Positions 23,776-35,471 of a stretch of 64,000 nucleotides of DNA are shown here, piece after piece. Source of the stretch: Mansonella perstans (lineage: Eukaryota; Nematoda; Chromadorea; Rhabditida; Onchocercidae); contig JBAMDO010000070.1 of assembly GCA_037074765.1 (NCBI GenBank), positions 124,001 to 188,000 on the forward strand, written 5' to 3'. Position 1 is the stretch's first letter. Every line of letters starts with the position of its first letter. The translations under genes were made by a program, and so were the position numbers. Below the pieces are notes generated by a model. The model had not been told where the DNA came from and searched no databases. It was given only the letters and a program-made list of their open reading frames with translations.

Positions 23776-26750
23776 ATGACGAAAAAAATATTTGGCTATG
23801 AGAAATATCCAGAATTTCGCTTAAATAAGTCTCGTTTTCCACAGGAGACATTTATTGGACGTTACTTGCATTCTCTGGATGTTATTGATCCAAGAACATT
23901 GTTTACCAGTGAGGTAAAATCGTTATGATCAAAACTTATAGTCAAATTAGAAAGTACTTCCATTTCTTTTAATGCTGGAGAATTGACCAAAGAAAATTGT
24001 TGGGTTTTTTTTAGTTATTATTTCAGGCAAAACTATATAGCAGTACCGAGCTGTTAAATAATTATAAAGCCGGAAAAATACGAGAAGAGGTTACCAACCA
24101 ACAGCTATGGGAAGCACAAAAAATTAAATCAGCTATTTTACATCCTGATACCGGTGAAAAAATTCTACCACCCTTTCGAATGAGTGGATATGTACCGTTT
24201 GGCTGGATTCCTGTTAGTCTTTTTGTTTTACCTTTTTTTAAATCAAATTTTTAAACCTTTCATATATTGAATAGAAATTCTTGGGATTTTTCACCATCAC
24301 AAGTTTGTTATCGGTTTTTCAAGTTGAATTTTTTGAGAGGAACTTTGATAGAAGCTTAAATTGGTAAACTCGTAAAGGAAATTACATTTAAGAATAGTTC
24401 TAGAATAAGCCAATGGCATAATTAAAAAAAGTTTAATAAAGTATGGCTTATTTATTTTTTTATTTTTCGTTTTTGGTGTGAAAACAAATTTTGTAATTAA
24501 TAATGTCAAGAATTAAATAAAATAAAAATTGAAGAATTTTGTTTTTCAACGTAAATATTACTTTTATTGCATTTCAGGTCACCGGTATGTTATTGCCACA
24601 TGCGTCTTGGCTTTCAATACTTTTTTGGCAGTGGTTTAATCAGACAAACAATGCTCTGGTCAATTATTCGAATCGCAATGCTACACAGGTTACTGTACAT
24701 TTTAACAATTTCAAAAATTTCATTCATTTGTTTTTTGCACTGCTACTTTATTTACTTATCTAAAAACTTCCGTGGTTCTTATTTATTAAGTTAATTAATT
24801 TAATTTGAAATTTTCTTTAAAAAGGAACAAAAAAAGCAATTTTATTTTTTTATTCTCTCATTTCACCGTGCATCTGCCATCACTTCTTCAGACTCAGTCA
24901 TCATCACGACACTTAAAAGCCTATTGCGCAGCTGTTTCATCAGCTATTACTGTTGCTCTGGGTAAAGTTTTACGAAATAATCTAAAATTTATTCTTTTTA
25001 GAAAAAATACTTTATTAATTGATAATTATCCTGTGGATATATTTCATCATAAGTTTTAAAATTTCAAATTTTTATCATCGCGACTAAAAATAACAAAACG
25101 AGAAAAATTTCAATTTGAGTTTTGCAATTTAAGTACAAGTACAACATTGTAGCTCTGGAAAAAATAAAGGGAAAATAAAAATTAACAATAAAATTATAGA
25201 TTTAAATTGTTAAAAAAATAAATTTCAAAAAAGCACTTAATTATTCAGGTTTAACGTCATTAATAAAACGTGCCGAAAAGTTGAATCCCATCACGCGTCG
25301 TATCATTCAGCGTTTCGTCCCACTGCCAGCTTCATCACTTGCGAGTTCACTGAATGTTTTATGCATGCGTTGGAATGAATTGGAAAGTGGCATCAGTGTG
25401 TATGACTGTAATCAAAATGTTGTTGGTGTATCAAAAATTGCTGCTAAAAAGGTTTCAAATTGAAATTTCTTATTAAATGAAAGAAGGAAAATGACAAAAA
25501 GTTTAAATTTCAATTTTTCTAAAACTGAAACAAAAAAAGCCAAATTTTAAACGAAACAATTTTTAATTCCATATTTTAGCAAAGCATTCAATCTTAAAAA
25601 TTTTCTTTCCATTTCTCTAACACTTACCTACAAGCTGAGTACAAGTAAATATCGTTCGTTGCAATTTCCTATGGGAATCTTTTTCCTGTTCTTGCGACAG
25701 TATCTTAATTTTCAATTGATTTCATTGCAGTCAAATTAAATTTTTAATTAAAATCCCTCAGACACTCTCTCATAATTCGAACGCAACCATTAATTTCAAT
25801 TAGTTGAGAAGTTTTAATTTTTTATGTTGAAATCAATTATTTGCAACCAAAAAAACATGCTCATTTAAGATTTGCTGTGGGAATTTTCACTAAAAAAAGG
25901 AAAAACAAGACAAAGAGTAAGAAAGAAGAACGAAAGACAAAAGCACAACGATTATTCGTCTTTGAAAGATTGATTGCAGGAAAAGAAATGAACACAAAAC
26001 TTTGCTGCGAGGAAGAATTATCATTTCAGAGTTTTCTTGTAGAATTTCGATTTGGAAAATTTGCACAAATCTTTGTTGGAAATAGTTTGAAAAAAATTTT
26101 GTTATAATTTCAAATTTTCAAAGTTACAGGCAGTGAAAGACACAACATTGACACGAGCATTTCTACCAGTACTAGCACTAATGATACCTGCCTGTGTGAT
26201 GCCATTTCTGGAAAGGTAATTTTATGAATGATTTATGAAAAAAGAATTCCAACGAATATCGTATTCTACTGTTTTTTTTCCCCATACGTTTTTGGTCATA
26301 AATATAAGAAAATTTACATGCTGATCTTAAATTTCCGATGATTCTTTTAAATTTAATTCTTTAACCTAATTTTTTAATCCTTAACATGCATAATTAATAT
26401 TAAATTTTATACAGGTCCATTTGAAGTAATACAATCTTTTCTTGCAGACGATATCAGTGGATCACCAAAAGTACCACACGTCATATATTCATCACTGCCG
26501 TAGTTTGCACATTTGGTTTTGCCTTCAGTTTACCCATATCCTTGGCACTCTTTCCACAAGAATCTCAAGTATGTATTTCCGTTATGTAGTTTTAAAATTA
26601 AAATTTAAAAAAAAAAAGTTCGATAGACCGAAATTTGTTTCATAACAAAGACAGCTGGCTTTTTTTTTTCAGATATTAAGTGATCAACTGGAACCAAAAA
26701 TACGAGAAAATACAGCGCACAAATATCTTTTTTACAATCGTGGTTTATGA
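23776..26750 (+). CDS. SFXN: sideroflexin, mitochondrial amino-acid (serine) transporter
   Basis: Eight exons in phase: 23776-23913, 24027-24212, 24578-24688, 24892-24961, 25249-25451, 26130-26215, 26448-26568, 26673-26750; 330 residues, the usual family length. Sideroflexins are multi-pass inner-membrane proteins; SFXN1/3 import serine for one-carbon metabolism. Family marks: [16 protein letters not shown], the HPDTGEKI motif followed by [28 protein letters not shown], and the carboxyl end YFYNRGL-like (LFYNRGL). Hydrophobic segments are present at [32 protein letters not shown] and [16 protein letters not shown]. The ATG at 23776 lies five bases behind acceptor TTTGCAG, so it is probably trans-spliced. 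Which vertebrate paralogue it matches best cannot be settled by eye. Confidence 0.95.
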
Positions 26751-27327
26751 TCACAATAGGAATCATAATTATGATTACGATGACGTCAAAATTTGTGCTA
26801 ACTGCGATATATTCTTAAATAAAAAAAAAAAAAAAAAAAAAATGCAAAGTAATGAGCATTTTCCCTAATTATATTTGAAATATTGTCACCATACAATCCG
26901 CAACTTTGGTAGTTTTGTCAAAAAAAAGTATGTATATTTATAAAGAACTCTAAAATTTAATAACTTCCATATCTTAAGATGAAAATGTTGTGAAAACATA
27001 CAATGTCTTTTGTTGAAACGAAAGTTTGAAATATGTAAGTATAAAATACGCCATTAACGTGTAAGTTAAGTCACAAATCGACGTAACTTGTATTCCACGT
27101 ATAGAAAACAAAATTAGATCACATTTTCTTTTGACTTCTTTCTGTTTCTCATTTCCAAAGCACTTCAAATCCAGCAATCCAGCAGCTTTTATTATTATTT
27201 GGAATCATGCAGCTACATTTATAATAGCCGTCTCAGATATTCCTATACATATCATTTTTGTTATACTCATACCTGTTGAGCTTTATAATTTTTTGAATGT
27301 CATCACTGACGGATCTGAAAGTTAAAC

Positions 27328-27403
27328 TGTCGTGTTAGGAATCGAACCAACGAACCAATTTTGATATAAACGACCAAGATGATACCACTCAGTCATTACT
27401 ACC
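27328..27403 (-). pseudogene. degenerate tRNA-like sequence
   Basis: On the minus strand an A-box-like TGACTGAGTGGT and a B-box-like GGTTCGATTCC stand about 40 bases apart, and a D-arm GACT/GGTC pairs. The acceptor ends (GGTAGTA and ACACGACA) do not pair and the T-stem has two mismatches. It is therefore most likely a tRNA pseudogene or a tRNA-derived short repeat rather than a working tRNA. Confidence 0.4.
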
Positions 27404-27535
27404 AACAAATGCCTGTTGCGATCTAAAATTAAAACTTAGATTTCGAAGAGAATGAGAGTGGCAGACAGAAGGAAAAAAAAAGCTCTATAAACTGAAATAG
27501 GGCCTAGCCTCTATTAAGAAAATACTATCGTTGCT

Positions 27536-27757
27536 CTAAGATAATTGATCTCAGATTTCATTCCATAACGATTTATTATCAGAGCTATACAAAATATCAT
27601 CTATTAATAGAAAAATATAAAGATGAAGAAAAGATACTGTAAATAAATTACTGTAAATGATAAAAGTTTCTCTAAGATAATTGATCTCAGATTTCATTCC
27701 ATAACGATTTATTATCAGAGCTATACAAAATATCATCTATTAATAGAGAAAAATAAA
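27536..27757. repeat. 137-bp tandem duplication
   Basis: A segment beginning CTAAGATAATTGATCTCAG at 27536 is repeated at 27673, nearly identical over about 85 bases (through CTATTAATAGA), with diverged filler between. Confidence 0.9.
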
Positions 27758-28230
27758 GGTGAAGAAGAAAAGAAATTTTATTAAATTTTCGATACTGTAA
27801 ATGAAAAAAATTGTTTAGCATAAATTTTAAATATTGTACAATTTTTCTTTTTTTTTTATTTTGCTAAATTGAAAAAAAAAGTTGATTTTATAAAATTTCT
27901 CATTGTTTGTTGTGGTGAGAAAAAGCTTGGTCGAAGTGCACTTCAAATGGCTATATTTGTAATTTTTACTTAAATTTTAATTTCTTTTTTTTTTTTTGTC
28001 GAATTATTTTTCAGGAAAAGAAACCTCTCAAGTTATGAATTAATCATTTTATTACTTTATTATTATTATTTGCTTTTTTTTTCACATTTTAATTTATTCT
28101 TCAAAAATCTTTCAATTATTTAAATTGCAGGTATAATTGTATGCCTGTAATAGAATTATACCTGTAATACAACTATACTTGTAATTATCTGAACTGTTTT
28201 ATTTGTTATAATTTTTTTTTGTTTTTCCAG

Positions 28231-31052
28231 AAAAGAAAATCATCATCTTCACGACGTAGTGGACAGGAACGGCTTCTGCGTTATATTCTACGTCGTAAAC
28301 AATGCTATATTATATTTCTCATCGAAGTTGCTATCCTTCTTGCTCTTATCGCATTTTTACTGCTCTTCTATTGGCTTGTACAAAATGAAATGGTTTGTTC
28401 TTTTGTTTGTTTATTTATTATTGATTACAAAATGTTTTGTAATTAACTGCACTAAGTAATTAACTGCACTAGTTCGATTAACTGCACTAATTAATTAGGC
28501 TAATTAGTTCAGGTTAAGAAAATTCGAATTTTGCATCAAATATTATGAAAAAACTATTTTGAAATTAATTATGCGCAGGATTTCGTTTTTTTTTTTAAAA
28601 CCTTTTCAACTTATAAGCTAAAGAATATCTTTTAAGTGTTTGTTATTTCGAGATATTTTTGATTTTAAATTTTATCAATACTAGTGAAGAATTTTACGAA
28701 TGTAATATTGCTCAATAAGAAGCAACTTTAGAACATTTAAATTACTGTAAAGTAATTGGAAAAACAATTATGCAGCTAGAATATTAAAATATTATGATAG
28801 CAGTGTCATAATTTTTAAATGAATTTTCTTCCATTTTTTCAATTTAAAATTATTTGAAATTTAGAGTTTAAAATTTAAAATTTTGGTTTTAGAGGTTAAA
28901 ATAGATTCAGTTGATGAAATTCACTGAAATGCTTATTCAGAAATTCAGTTACACTTGTACAATAATATTAGTTATAATCAAGGATGATGATTTCATAATT
29001 TTAGTTTATTAATCATTAAAATGTTGTTTCAATAATTACAGTAATTACAGAAAGAAATAGAAAGAACAACAATTGAAAATAATTGGAAAAAAAATGAAAA
29101 AACCAGGTTGAATTTTTACAAATGTGAATATAAACCAATTTGGGAGAAGCCCGAAGAAATGAACTATGTAATTAGCAAATCAATTTTTGTTAATTAAAAA
29201 ATTTATTAAATAGTTGGAATTGAGTACTGCATTAACTAATTAAATAATTAAATTGGAATGAGGAGTTAGACAATTCAACAATAGAATGAAAATTGAGGAG
29301 AAAAATTAGCAATTGTTTTGAACTTTTTCTGCTTCTATTTGCAAAGTTAGTTGCTATCTGAAGGATACTGCATTGATTGTTTGTTTGAATAGTGTAGAAT
29401 CACAGCACAAAATATTGACATTAAAAATTTGGCATAGCTTTTGTAAATAGAAATTAACTTATCATTAATTCAATGATAGCCAGAATTTATTCTAGAAAAC
29501 AATATTTTAATGATAGAAATGCACAATCTATTGATTACTACATTGTAATTTACAATAGGATTTGTGTAAGGATCATTACGGTAATGGTGCGCAAGCATGG
29601 ATAATACAAGAAACATTAACAAAATCAACGAATTGTATTGATAAAATGCATATGGTACGTTATAAATGCTATAATCGCATATGTTAGCTTCTTTTTAATT
29701 AGCTGATGAATAATTAGCCAATGAATGAATTACGTTATTTCACTCATCAATTTCTTCTATTCCCTAATTCCTTCAATTTTCATTAATAAAATTTTTGATT
29801 AAAATCTCATAAATCATTAAACGGGAAGCGTAAATCTAATCTGATAAGCCGATTGAATGTTAATTTTTCAGCTTAACATCTAATATTTTCTTTAGATCAT
29901 ACTTAAATCTTGTTTTTTCTGGTATTTTTCACTTCAAAAATTTGCCATTGAAAATTTCACTGTGTTAAACTTTAAATTCAAAAAGCTATTTCCAGCTAAT
30001 TATTTGGGAATAATAATTTTAGGTACCATGCCATAATCATTTATTACAAGGTCCTGCCGCCAAAATGTACGATGATGAACGGGTGGTACCAGTAAGTTGC
30101 GGTGGTGTATTTGGTGCTGCAATGCCTTATGAATATGTTACACCCGAAACAGTAATTAGGGTTAGTTTACCATTCCTAAAAAAGAATGGTATATGGTAGT
30201 TTACCGTTCAAATTTGAAATATTAGCTAAAGTTTCATCTTTCAGTTGGATAATCAATTTTATTGAATTTCTTTCAATTATTAATAGAATCAGGAAAAGTG
30301 TTTAAGGTCATTGTAGATAGAACCAAAATTGTTGTTTGTTTTTCTTTTCCAAGATTATTCCCAAAAAAAAAAAAATTAAAAAAGCAAATTTACATTGAAT
30401 AAATGAATTTGTTCAAAAAAAATAAAATGTTTTTAAAAAAATTTATTTAATTTGAAATTTTAATTTTTCAAGGCACCACAAATATCAAATGAAATGCTTG
30501 CAAACGATTACATGAATCAAACTATTCTTGCAACTGCTATGCATGTACAATGTCCTCGATGTCTTGTTAGGAGTGGTTGGTATGCGTAAGTTTTACTATC
30601 ACGTAATTACATAAGTTATTTCCCGTAATTCATATAATATCATATAAGTTATAGTATTATATAATTTACATATTTCTTTTACGTATATCGTAAACATTAC
30701 ATATACATCTGACGTTTATAAAGCCGTTTAGTCCTTTCGTAATATTATCAGAAAACTTTTATGCATCTAAAGAGATCGACTGATTTCATTATTGCAATAT
30801 ATTTTACAGTGATTAATTAAATTTTAAAAACAAAAAAATATTTGCTACATTCCTCTAATTAAACTTATTGAATTTACGTAGTAATTAAATCGGTCAATTG
30901 TTGAGTGTAAATTGATTGATTTTTCAATTCAATATAGTAAAGGTCATTTAGATCACCGATATCGTTGCATTGTCGTCGACAATTATCTACTCTACGATAT
31001 GGTTGGCCATACGTTGCTAAATATTGCGATTTGGAAGAAGAAACGGAATTGA
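28231..31052 (+). CDS. single-pass membrane protein, Cys-containing C-terminal domain, 5' incomplete
   Basis: Five joined exons, in phase: 28231-28392, 29559-29654, 30023-30160, 30473-30585, 30938-31052; 207 residues from the first mapped exon. I found no upstream exon with a start codon. The product opens basic (SSSSRRSGQERLL, then ILRRKQ), followed by one strong hydrophobic helix of about 24 residues (FLIEVAILLALIAFLLLFYW) and about 150 residues with spaced cysteines: DLCKDHYG, NCIDKMHM, VPCHNHLLQ, SCGGVFGAAM, CPRCLVRSGW, RCIVVDNY. Basic-inside logic suggests type II topology with the Cys-bearing part outside or luminal. Not recognised as a named family. Exon 4 uses acceptor TTTCAAG. Confidence 0.7.
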
Positions 31053-31358
31053 ATGTCGAAAAAATGATTTACTGTTAAACATCATTTATCAAAGATGGTT
31101 TATTACAGTAACATTAATTTGCATTGTTGAATTATGATGATATTGAGAGAATAGCAATGAACGATATAATAAAATCATACTGCTTGCAATATTTTGCATT
31201 TCAAACCAATTTTGCTATGCAACTTGCATTTCTTGCAATTACACTCATTAAAAATTTACAATTCGATCATTTCAATTTGTAAAAATTTTAATCGAACAAA
31301 TTCTTAAATTTGCAGGAGAAAAAATTAATTTACTATCAGATGATATTGTTAATTATTA

Positions 31359-31563
31359 TCAACAATTGTTTGATGTTTGAATTGGAAATTGCATGAAATA
31401 TTGAAGTAGATGTTGATAAATTTGTCCGTCATTAAAACCTAATACGAAATGCAACAAGAAATTTGGTGGTGCCATAGCATCGCATATTGCAATAGCATCA
31501 GGAAGAATGCAAATTTCGGATTCATGAAAGCGTTTCTTTACAGTATCACCCCGTTGTACACCT
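31359..31563 (-). pseudogene. acyl-CoA oxidase C-terminal segment, orphan
   Basis: About 67 codons open to a TGA at 31361-31359. The sequence matches the end of peroxisomal acyl-CoA oxidases: HESEICILPDAIAICDA, then APPNFLLHFVLGFNDG, then IYQHLLQYF, parallel to the family's DAF.APDFLL...LG.SDG.VYE.L ending. Acyl-CoA oxidases are about 660 residues and perform the first step of peroxisomal beta-oxidation. No other part of such an enzyme is seen on this strand between here and the mog-2 stop at 32461. It therefore looks like a stray last exon, either left by a duplication or by gene loss, unless the other exons lie far upstream. Confidence 0.6.
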
Positions 31564-31565
31564 TA

Positions 31566-32460
31566 TATCCGGATAAAATCCGGGAAAACCCATAATGGTG
31601 AACAATTCATCGGTCAAATATATCTCATATCACAATATGTGATGTTTAATGAATTATTTACTATGGACAAAAATACAAGCATTTATATCCAAGTTTGTTC
31701 ATTGACTACTGGCCAAATGAAAAAAAAATGGCACACTCAATGTCTCTCCTGCGACATTCTACCCTTTAATATATTTTACTTCTTGTCCCTATAAATTTTA
31801 CAATATGCCAGAATAAATTTCTAACCGAGCTTTCACCTATTTACATTCCCAACTTACACAAATCGACATGTTTACACCAATCTCTGATGCGCATAGTCTC
31901 GAAAAATATCACGAAACGATAGAAAATTCCGCGGAACATTTTTATTTCGTAATTGTAAACACAAAACAACATCGCTAAACAACCAAAGTGTGAAGTATCT
32001 GTACTCTCGCTGCCCACTTTGTTGAGTTTAAGGGTGAATATTATATTATAATGAACAAAACAGTAAAAAAAAGATGAGAACGTATCAAGCTTGAGTTTAG
32101 TGATATGAGACAATGCGAATTTCCAACTTTTTTCTTTGCCATTCAATCGTTTACCAAAAAAATTGAATGAAATCGTTTCTTATTTTTCCACCATATACTC
32201 CATTTGTCCATTTTCCATCTCTCCCTGCAGGAAAAAGATCATCAAAAGCTTTCACTGCGCAGAAATTAAGTTACTTCCATGTAATGTTTAAATAAACTTA
32301 ACTTATTATAGCTTGACTACGAAAAAGTGACAAAGATTAAAATTGAAGACTACGTATAAACCACTTATATTTCGAAAAAATCTACGAATAAATAGAAATG
32401 AACTGGCTATCGAAATTTGGCCTCCTAACACACTTCCAATATGCACAGTGAAATACAATG
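31566..32460. other. intergenic region downstream of mog-2
   Basis: A 101-codon minus frame at 31841-32146 has no family resemblance or splice context and is probably chance. The right part holds the mog-2 3' untranslated region. Confidence 0.5.
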
Positions 32461-34267
32461 TTAATTTACTTCCACAGGTAAGTTTGCTATTGGAGATTGT
32501 ACATCATCGTTAACATCATCGACATCAAGGCTTGCTACTGGTAAATGGACATCATCACCTTCATCTTCCTGTTCCGCAACAAATCCATTACTCTCTTTCG
32601 CACTGCAAATGATAAAATTCGAGAATTAATGTTTTAGAGAAGAAATGCTGCAGATTTTTTCAAAACTTGGAAGTTCAACTTATTTAAAAACTCACTTTCC
32701 TTCAGTATCTTCTGTTATATTACCAGCGCTTCTATGATTCCAACCACTTTCAGGAATCCGTCCACTTTGTAAAATTGCTTGCAATCGTTCCACTTCAGCA
32801 AGACTTGAAGCAGATGCAATCGCTTCCTCAAAAGATATAAAATTAAATTCCTTTTATTAAAAACGTCGGATTTCGTTCCATTTTTCCAAATATTTCCCAT
32901 TTTTAATCTTCATGAATCTGCCCTATCCTTATACCTCGCATCATTCATAAGCTTGAAATTAGAAAACAAACTCTTGAAAAACTGCTATTCAAAAATTTCA
33001 GTATCTTATTCATAATATTTTACAGATACTGAAATTCGAAATTTGCAACCAAGAAATAAAACTACCGGAAAGTTTTTGAGAAACTTAAAACTTTACCTCA
33101 ATTTTCTTAGCATCCTCCGCACGCAAATTTCTTGGCTGTCCGTCCTCTTCATCATCGGGTATAGCCTTAGATTTCTTCACAACTTCATCTCTAAACTTCT
33201 GACCTTTTTTACCCTTGAACAAATTGTTTGCTTGCTTCCTTTCCTGAAAAAAAAATACCTTCTATGGTATTTTCCATAATACTTATACATAATTATGCAA
33301 TGATTTAATCGTTTTATTATTACCTAAATATATTGCCATATATTTATCAGGTGCATACTCCTGAACGTATAAAAGACAAACTTACCGCAAGACGAACTCG
33401 TTTAAAATCGAGGACACGCACAGATGGCACCCTGTATATTACGTAAAGACGATATTGTGGTTTGTGAGTTACTGGGTTTCCAATCAATCTGAAAAAAAAA
33501 AGAAAAAACCGATTTCCATTTCTTAATGGAACCGTGACGGTATTCAAAATCGAAAAAGCGAATGGAGACTCACGTCAGATATTCCAATTTTCGGCAAGTT
33601 GCTAGAGGATCGATATCACCCAATTCACACAAGTTATTATTCGTCAGTGCCAGAGTCTTCAGTGATGGCAATACTTCACCGATGTTTAGCATTATCTGCC
33701 TGTAAGATGAATGGTATAAGAAATATCACAAGAAATACTAAGTTTCGATCAAGTAAATCAATACTTCGGAAAATTCTACAGTTAAATTTAAGTTAGTACA
33801 TTTGAGTAGATCTGATTTAAAATGACTTACTGCACTCGATTATTGTGCATCAAAAGTGTGCTAAGTCGTCTCAACAAAGGGATATTCTCAAGTTTTCTAA
33901 TATCATTATCAGTTAAATCAATTGTATCGAACTGATCCTGAAAAATTCATGAAAATGGGAAGAATACTGATGGCATTTAATTAATGCAAATTTGAAATTC
34001 GATCTTGGATTCTCGGGTACCATGCAAAATCTGTATTCTTTTTACATCCTTTTTACAACAGTTCAAGAAAGATTAAATATGTTTTTGAAACAAGAAAGCG
34101 CTCAAGCGAAAAACTGAACAATAGAAATCCTCAAAAGAATTAACCTTCGTTACGCCGAGATTTTCCAGCACAGGAATTTTGCAAGCTCGTAAGCTTAACT
34201 CTCGGTCGCGAACAGTGTTAAGATATTGAAGAGAGTCATTAATTAACTCAACCGTCAGGCGAACCAT
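32461..34267 (-). CDS. mog-2: U2 small nuclear ribonucleoprotein A' (U2A')
   Basis: Seven exons in phase: 34267-34145, 33937-33831, 33699-33574, 33488-33386, 33243-33097, 32826-32696, 32602-32461; 292 residues. U2A' is a leucine-rich-repeat protein that with U2B'' binds U2 snRNA stem-loop IV in the spliceosome; the C. elegans orthologue is MOG-2. Marks: MVRLTVELINDSLQYLN, RDRELSLRACKIPVLENLG, LRR blocks DNDIRKLENIPLLRRL and LALTNNNLCELGDI, the LRR cap GNPVTHKPQYRLYVIYRVP followed by VRVLDF, then the conserved SLAEVERLQAILQSGRIPE. The tail (last 45 residues) is acidic. The ATG sits about 13 bases behind acceptor TTTTAG, consistent with spliced-leader addition. Exon 6 uses a TTTGAG acceptor. 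Confidence 0.96.
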
Positions 34268-35471
34268 TCCAGTGATAAAGCTAAAAAAAAATTAATGAGC
34301 TTGTTATAGAATAATCAAAAAAGAAAAAAACATATATAACTGTGGTGAAAATGCTATATCGTATTTTCATCACCGGAACGATAAAGCATTCATCATGAAC
34401 AAAACATATGAAAAAGTTAACTTTCGCAACTCTAACTTTTAGAACGTTATTCTCGGCTCCAATAAGATATTATATCATATTATTCATCAATTTTGATTAA
34501 AATCTTCCAGAATTATTAATTTCTGCAGCAGCCTGCTGTTGTAATAACTCCCACTAATACCACTCAACATTACGTCGAGTTTTCAGAGAATACAAATCAA
34601 CGTATCACAACTTTCTCTACCTCCGTCTTTTCGCCTCAACAATAACCACGTCCCCCCTCGTAGACCAGCGACATATTACTCTTCCGGAGTTTAGAACAAA
34701 TAAAAATTGAAGGTCAAAAAAAAAGACTTCAATTTACATCCAAATAGAAAACATGAAAAAGTATGTCGTAAAATTCCAAGAAACATTCAGAATTCGTCAT
34801 TCTTAAGCAGACCTTTTGATACAAAATTTTATTCGCAAAAAAAAAATCATACAGTAATCAATTAACATTACTAATTAAGCAATAAGCATATTTTAAAAAA
34901 TATAAAGTAGAATTACAATTACATCGGAACAAAAGCACTGATAACATTATTTGAGCTCTTTATAACTCCATCTTATTAAACGATATTCAATTATAAAAAC
35001 AGAAGAAGGATACATGGACAAAACGGAAAGATATTGATAATATATTGAGAAAAACTCTTATTACTCTTTGTTTTTGACAGTACTAAAGATGAAGAAATAA
35101 GGTTACAAACACTGGATTTCCCATATATAATTAGATAAGCATCAGAAGACGACATATAAATTGGAAAAATCTGGAAAAAAACTGGAGTATTCCATGCAAT
35201 CAATAATCTTAGAAACATTTCGCACGAATCATATGTTTAAGTATGAAAAATACAAAAATATCATTAAATGAATTTAAAATAATGATTTGCAAGACAGTGA
35301 ATATATCTTTGCGGATATCTTTCAAATAGATCATTAGTATATTTCGTCACCCACGTGAACTCTGCACTCTGATTGCTATAAATATAGCATTTTTATATTT
35401 TGATGGACTAATAGGAATAACTATATAAATGACATGATATTTCATAAAACTACTAGTCACACTGTACAGTG
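34268..35471. other. spacer between mog-2 and TMEM222
   Basis: Both flanking genes point leftward. The 34550-34690 part is pyrimidine-rich and less AT-rich, lying about 300 bases upstream of mog-2, and may be its promoter; a 1.2-kb gap is long for a nematode operon. No gene seen. Confidence 0.5.

Larger units (their letters stand above)
26751..28230. other. intergenic region with tRNA-like sequence and duplication
   Basis: No protein gene supported. Contains a degenerate tRNA-like element and a 137-bp tandem duplication (separate entries), plus several A and T runs. The first exon of the downstream membrane-protein gene should lie here or in the last few hundred bases but was not identified. 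Confidence 0.5.

Noticed and set aside
25841..26107. 88-codon plus frame in sideroflexin intron 5
   Set aside because: Lys-rich frame caused by a purine-rich intron; it is outside the phase-consistent sideroflexin exons.
31841..32146. 101-codon minus frame next to the acyl-CoA oxidase fragment
   Set aside because: No resemblance to any part of acyl-CoA oxidase or another family and no supporting splice sites.
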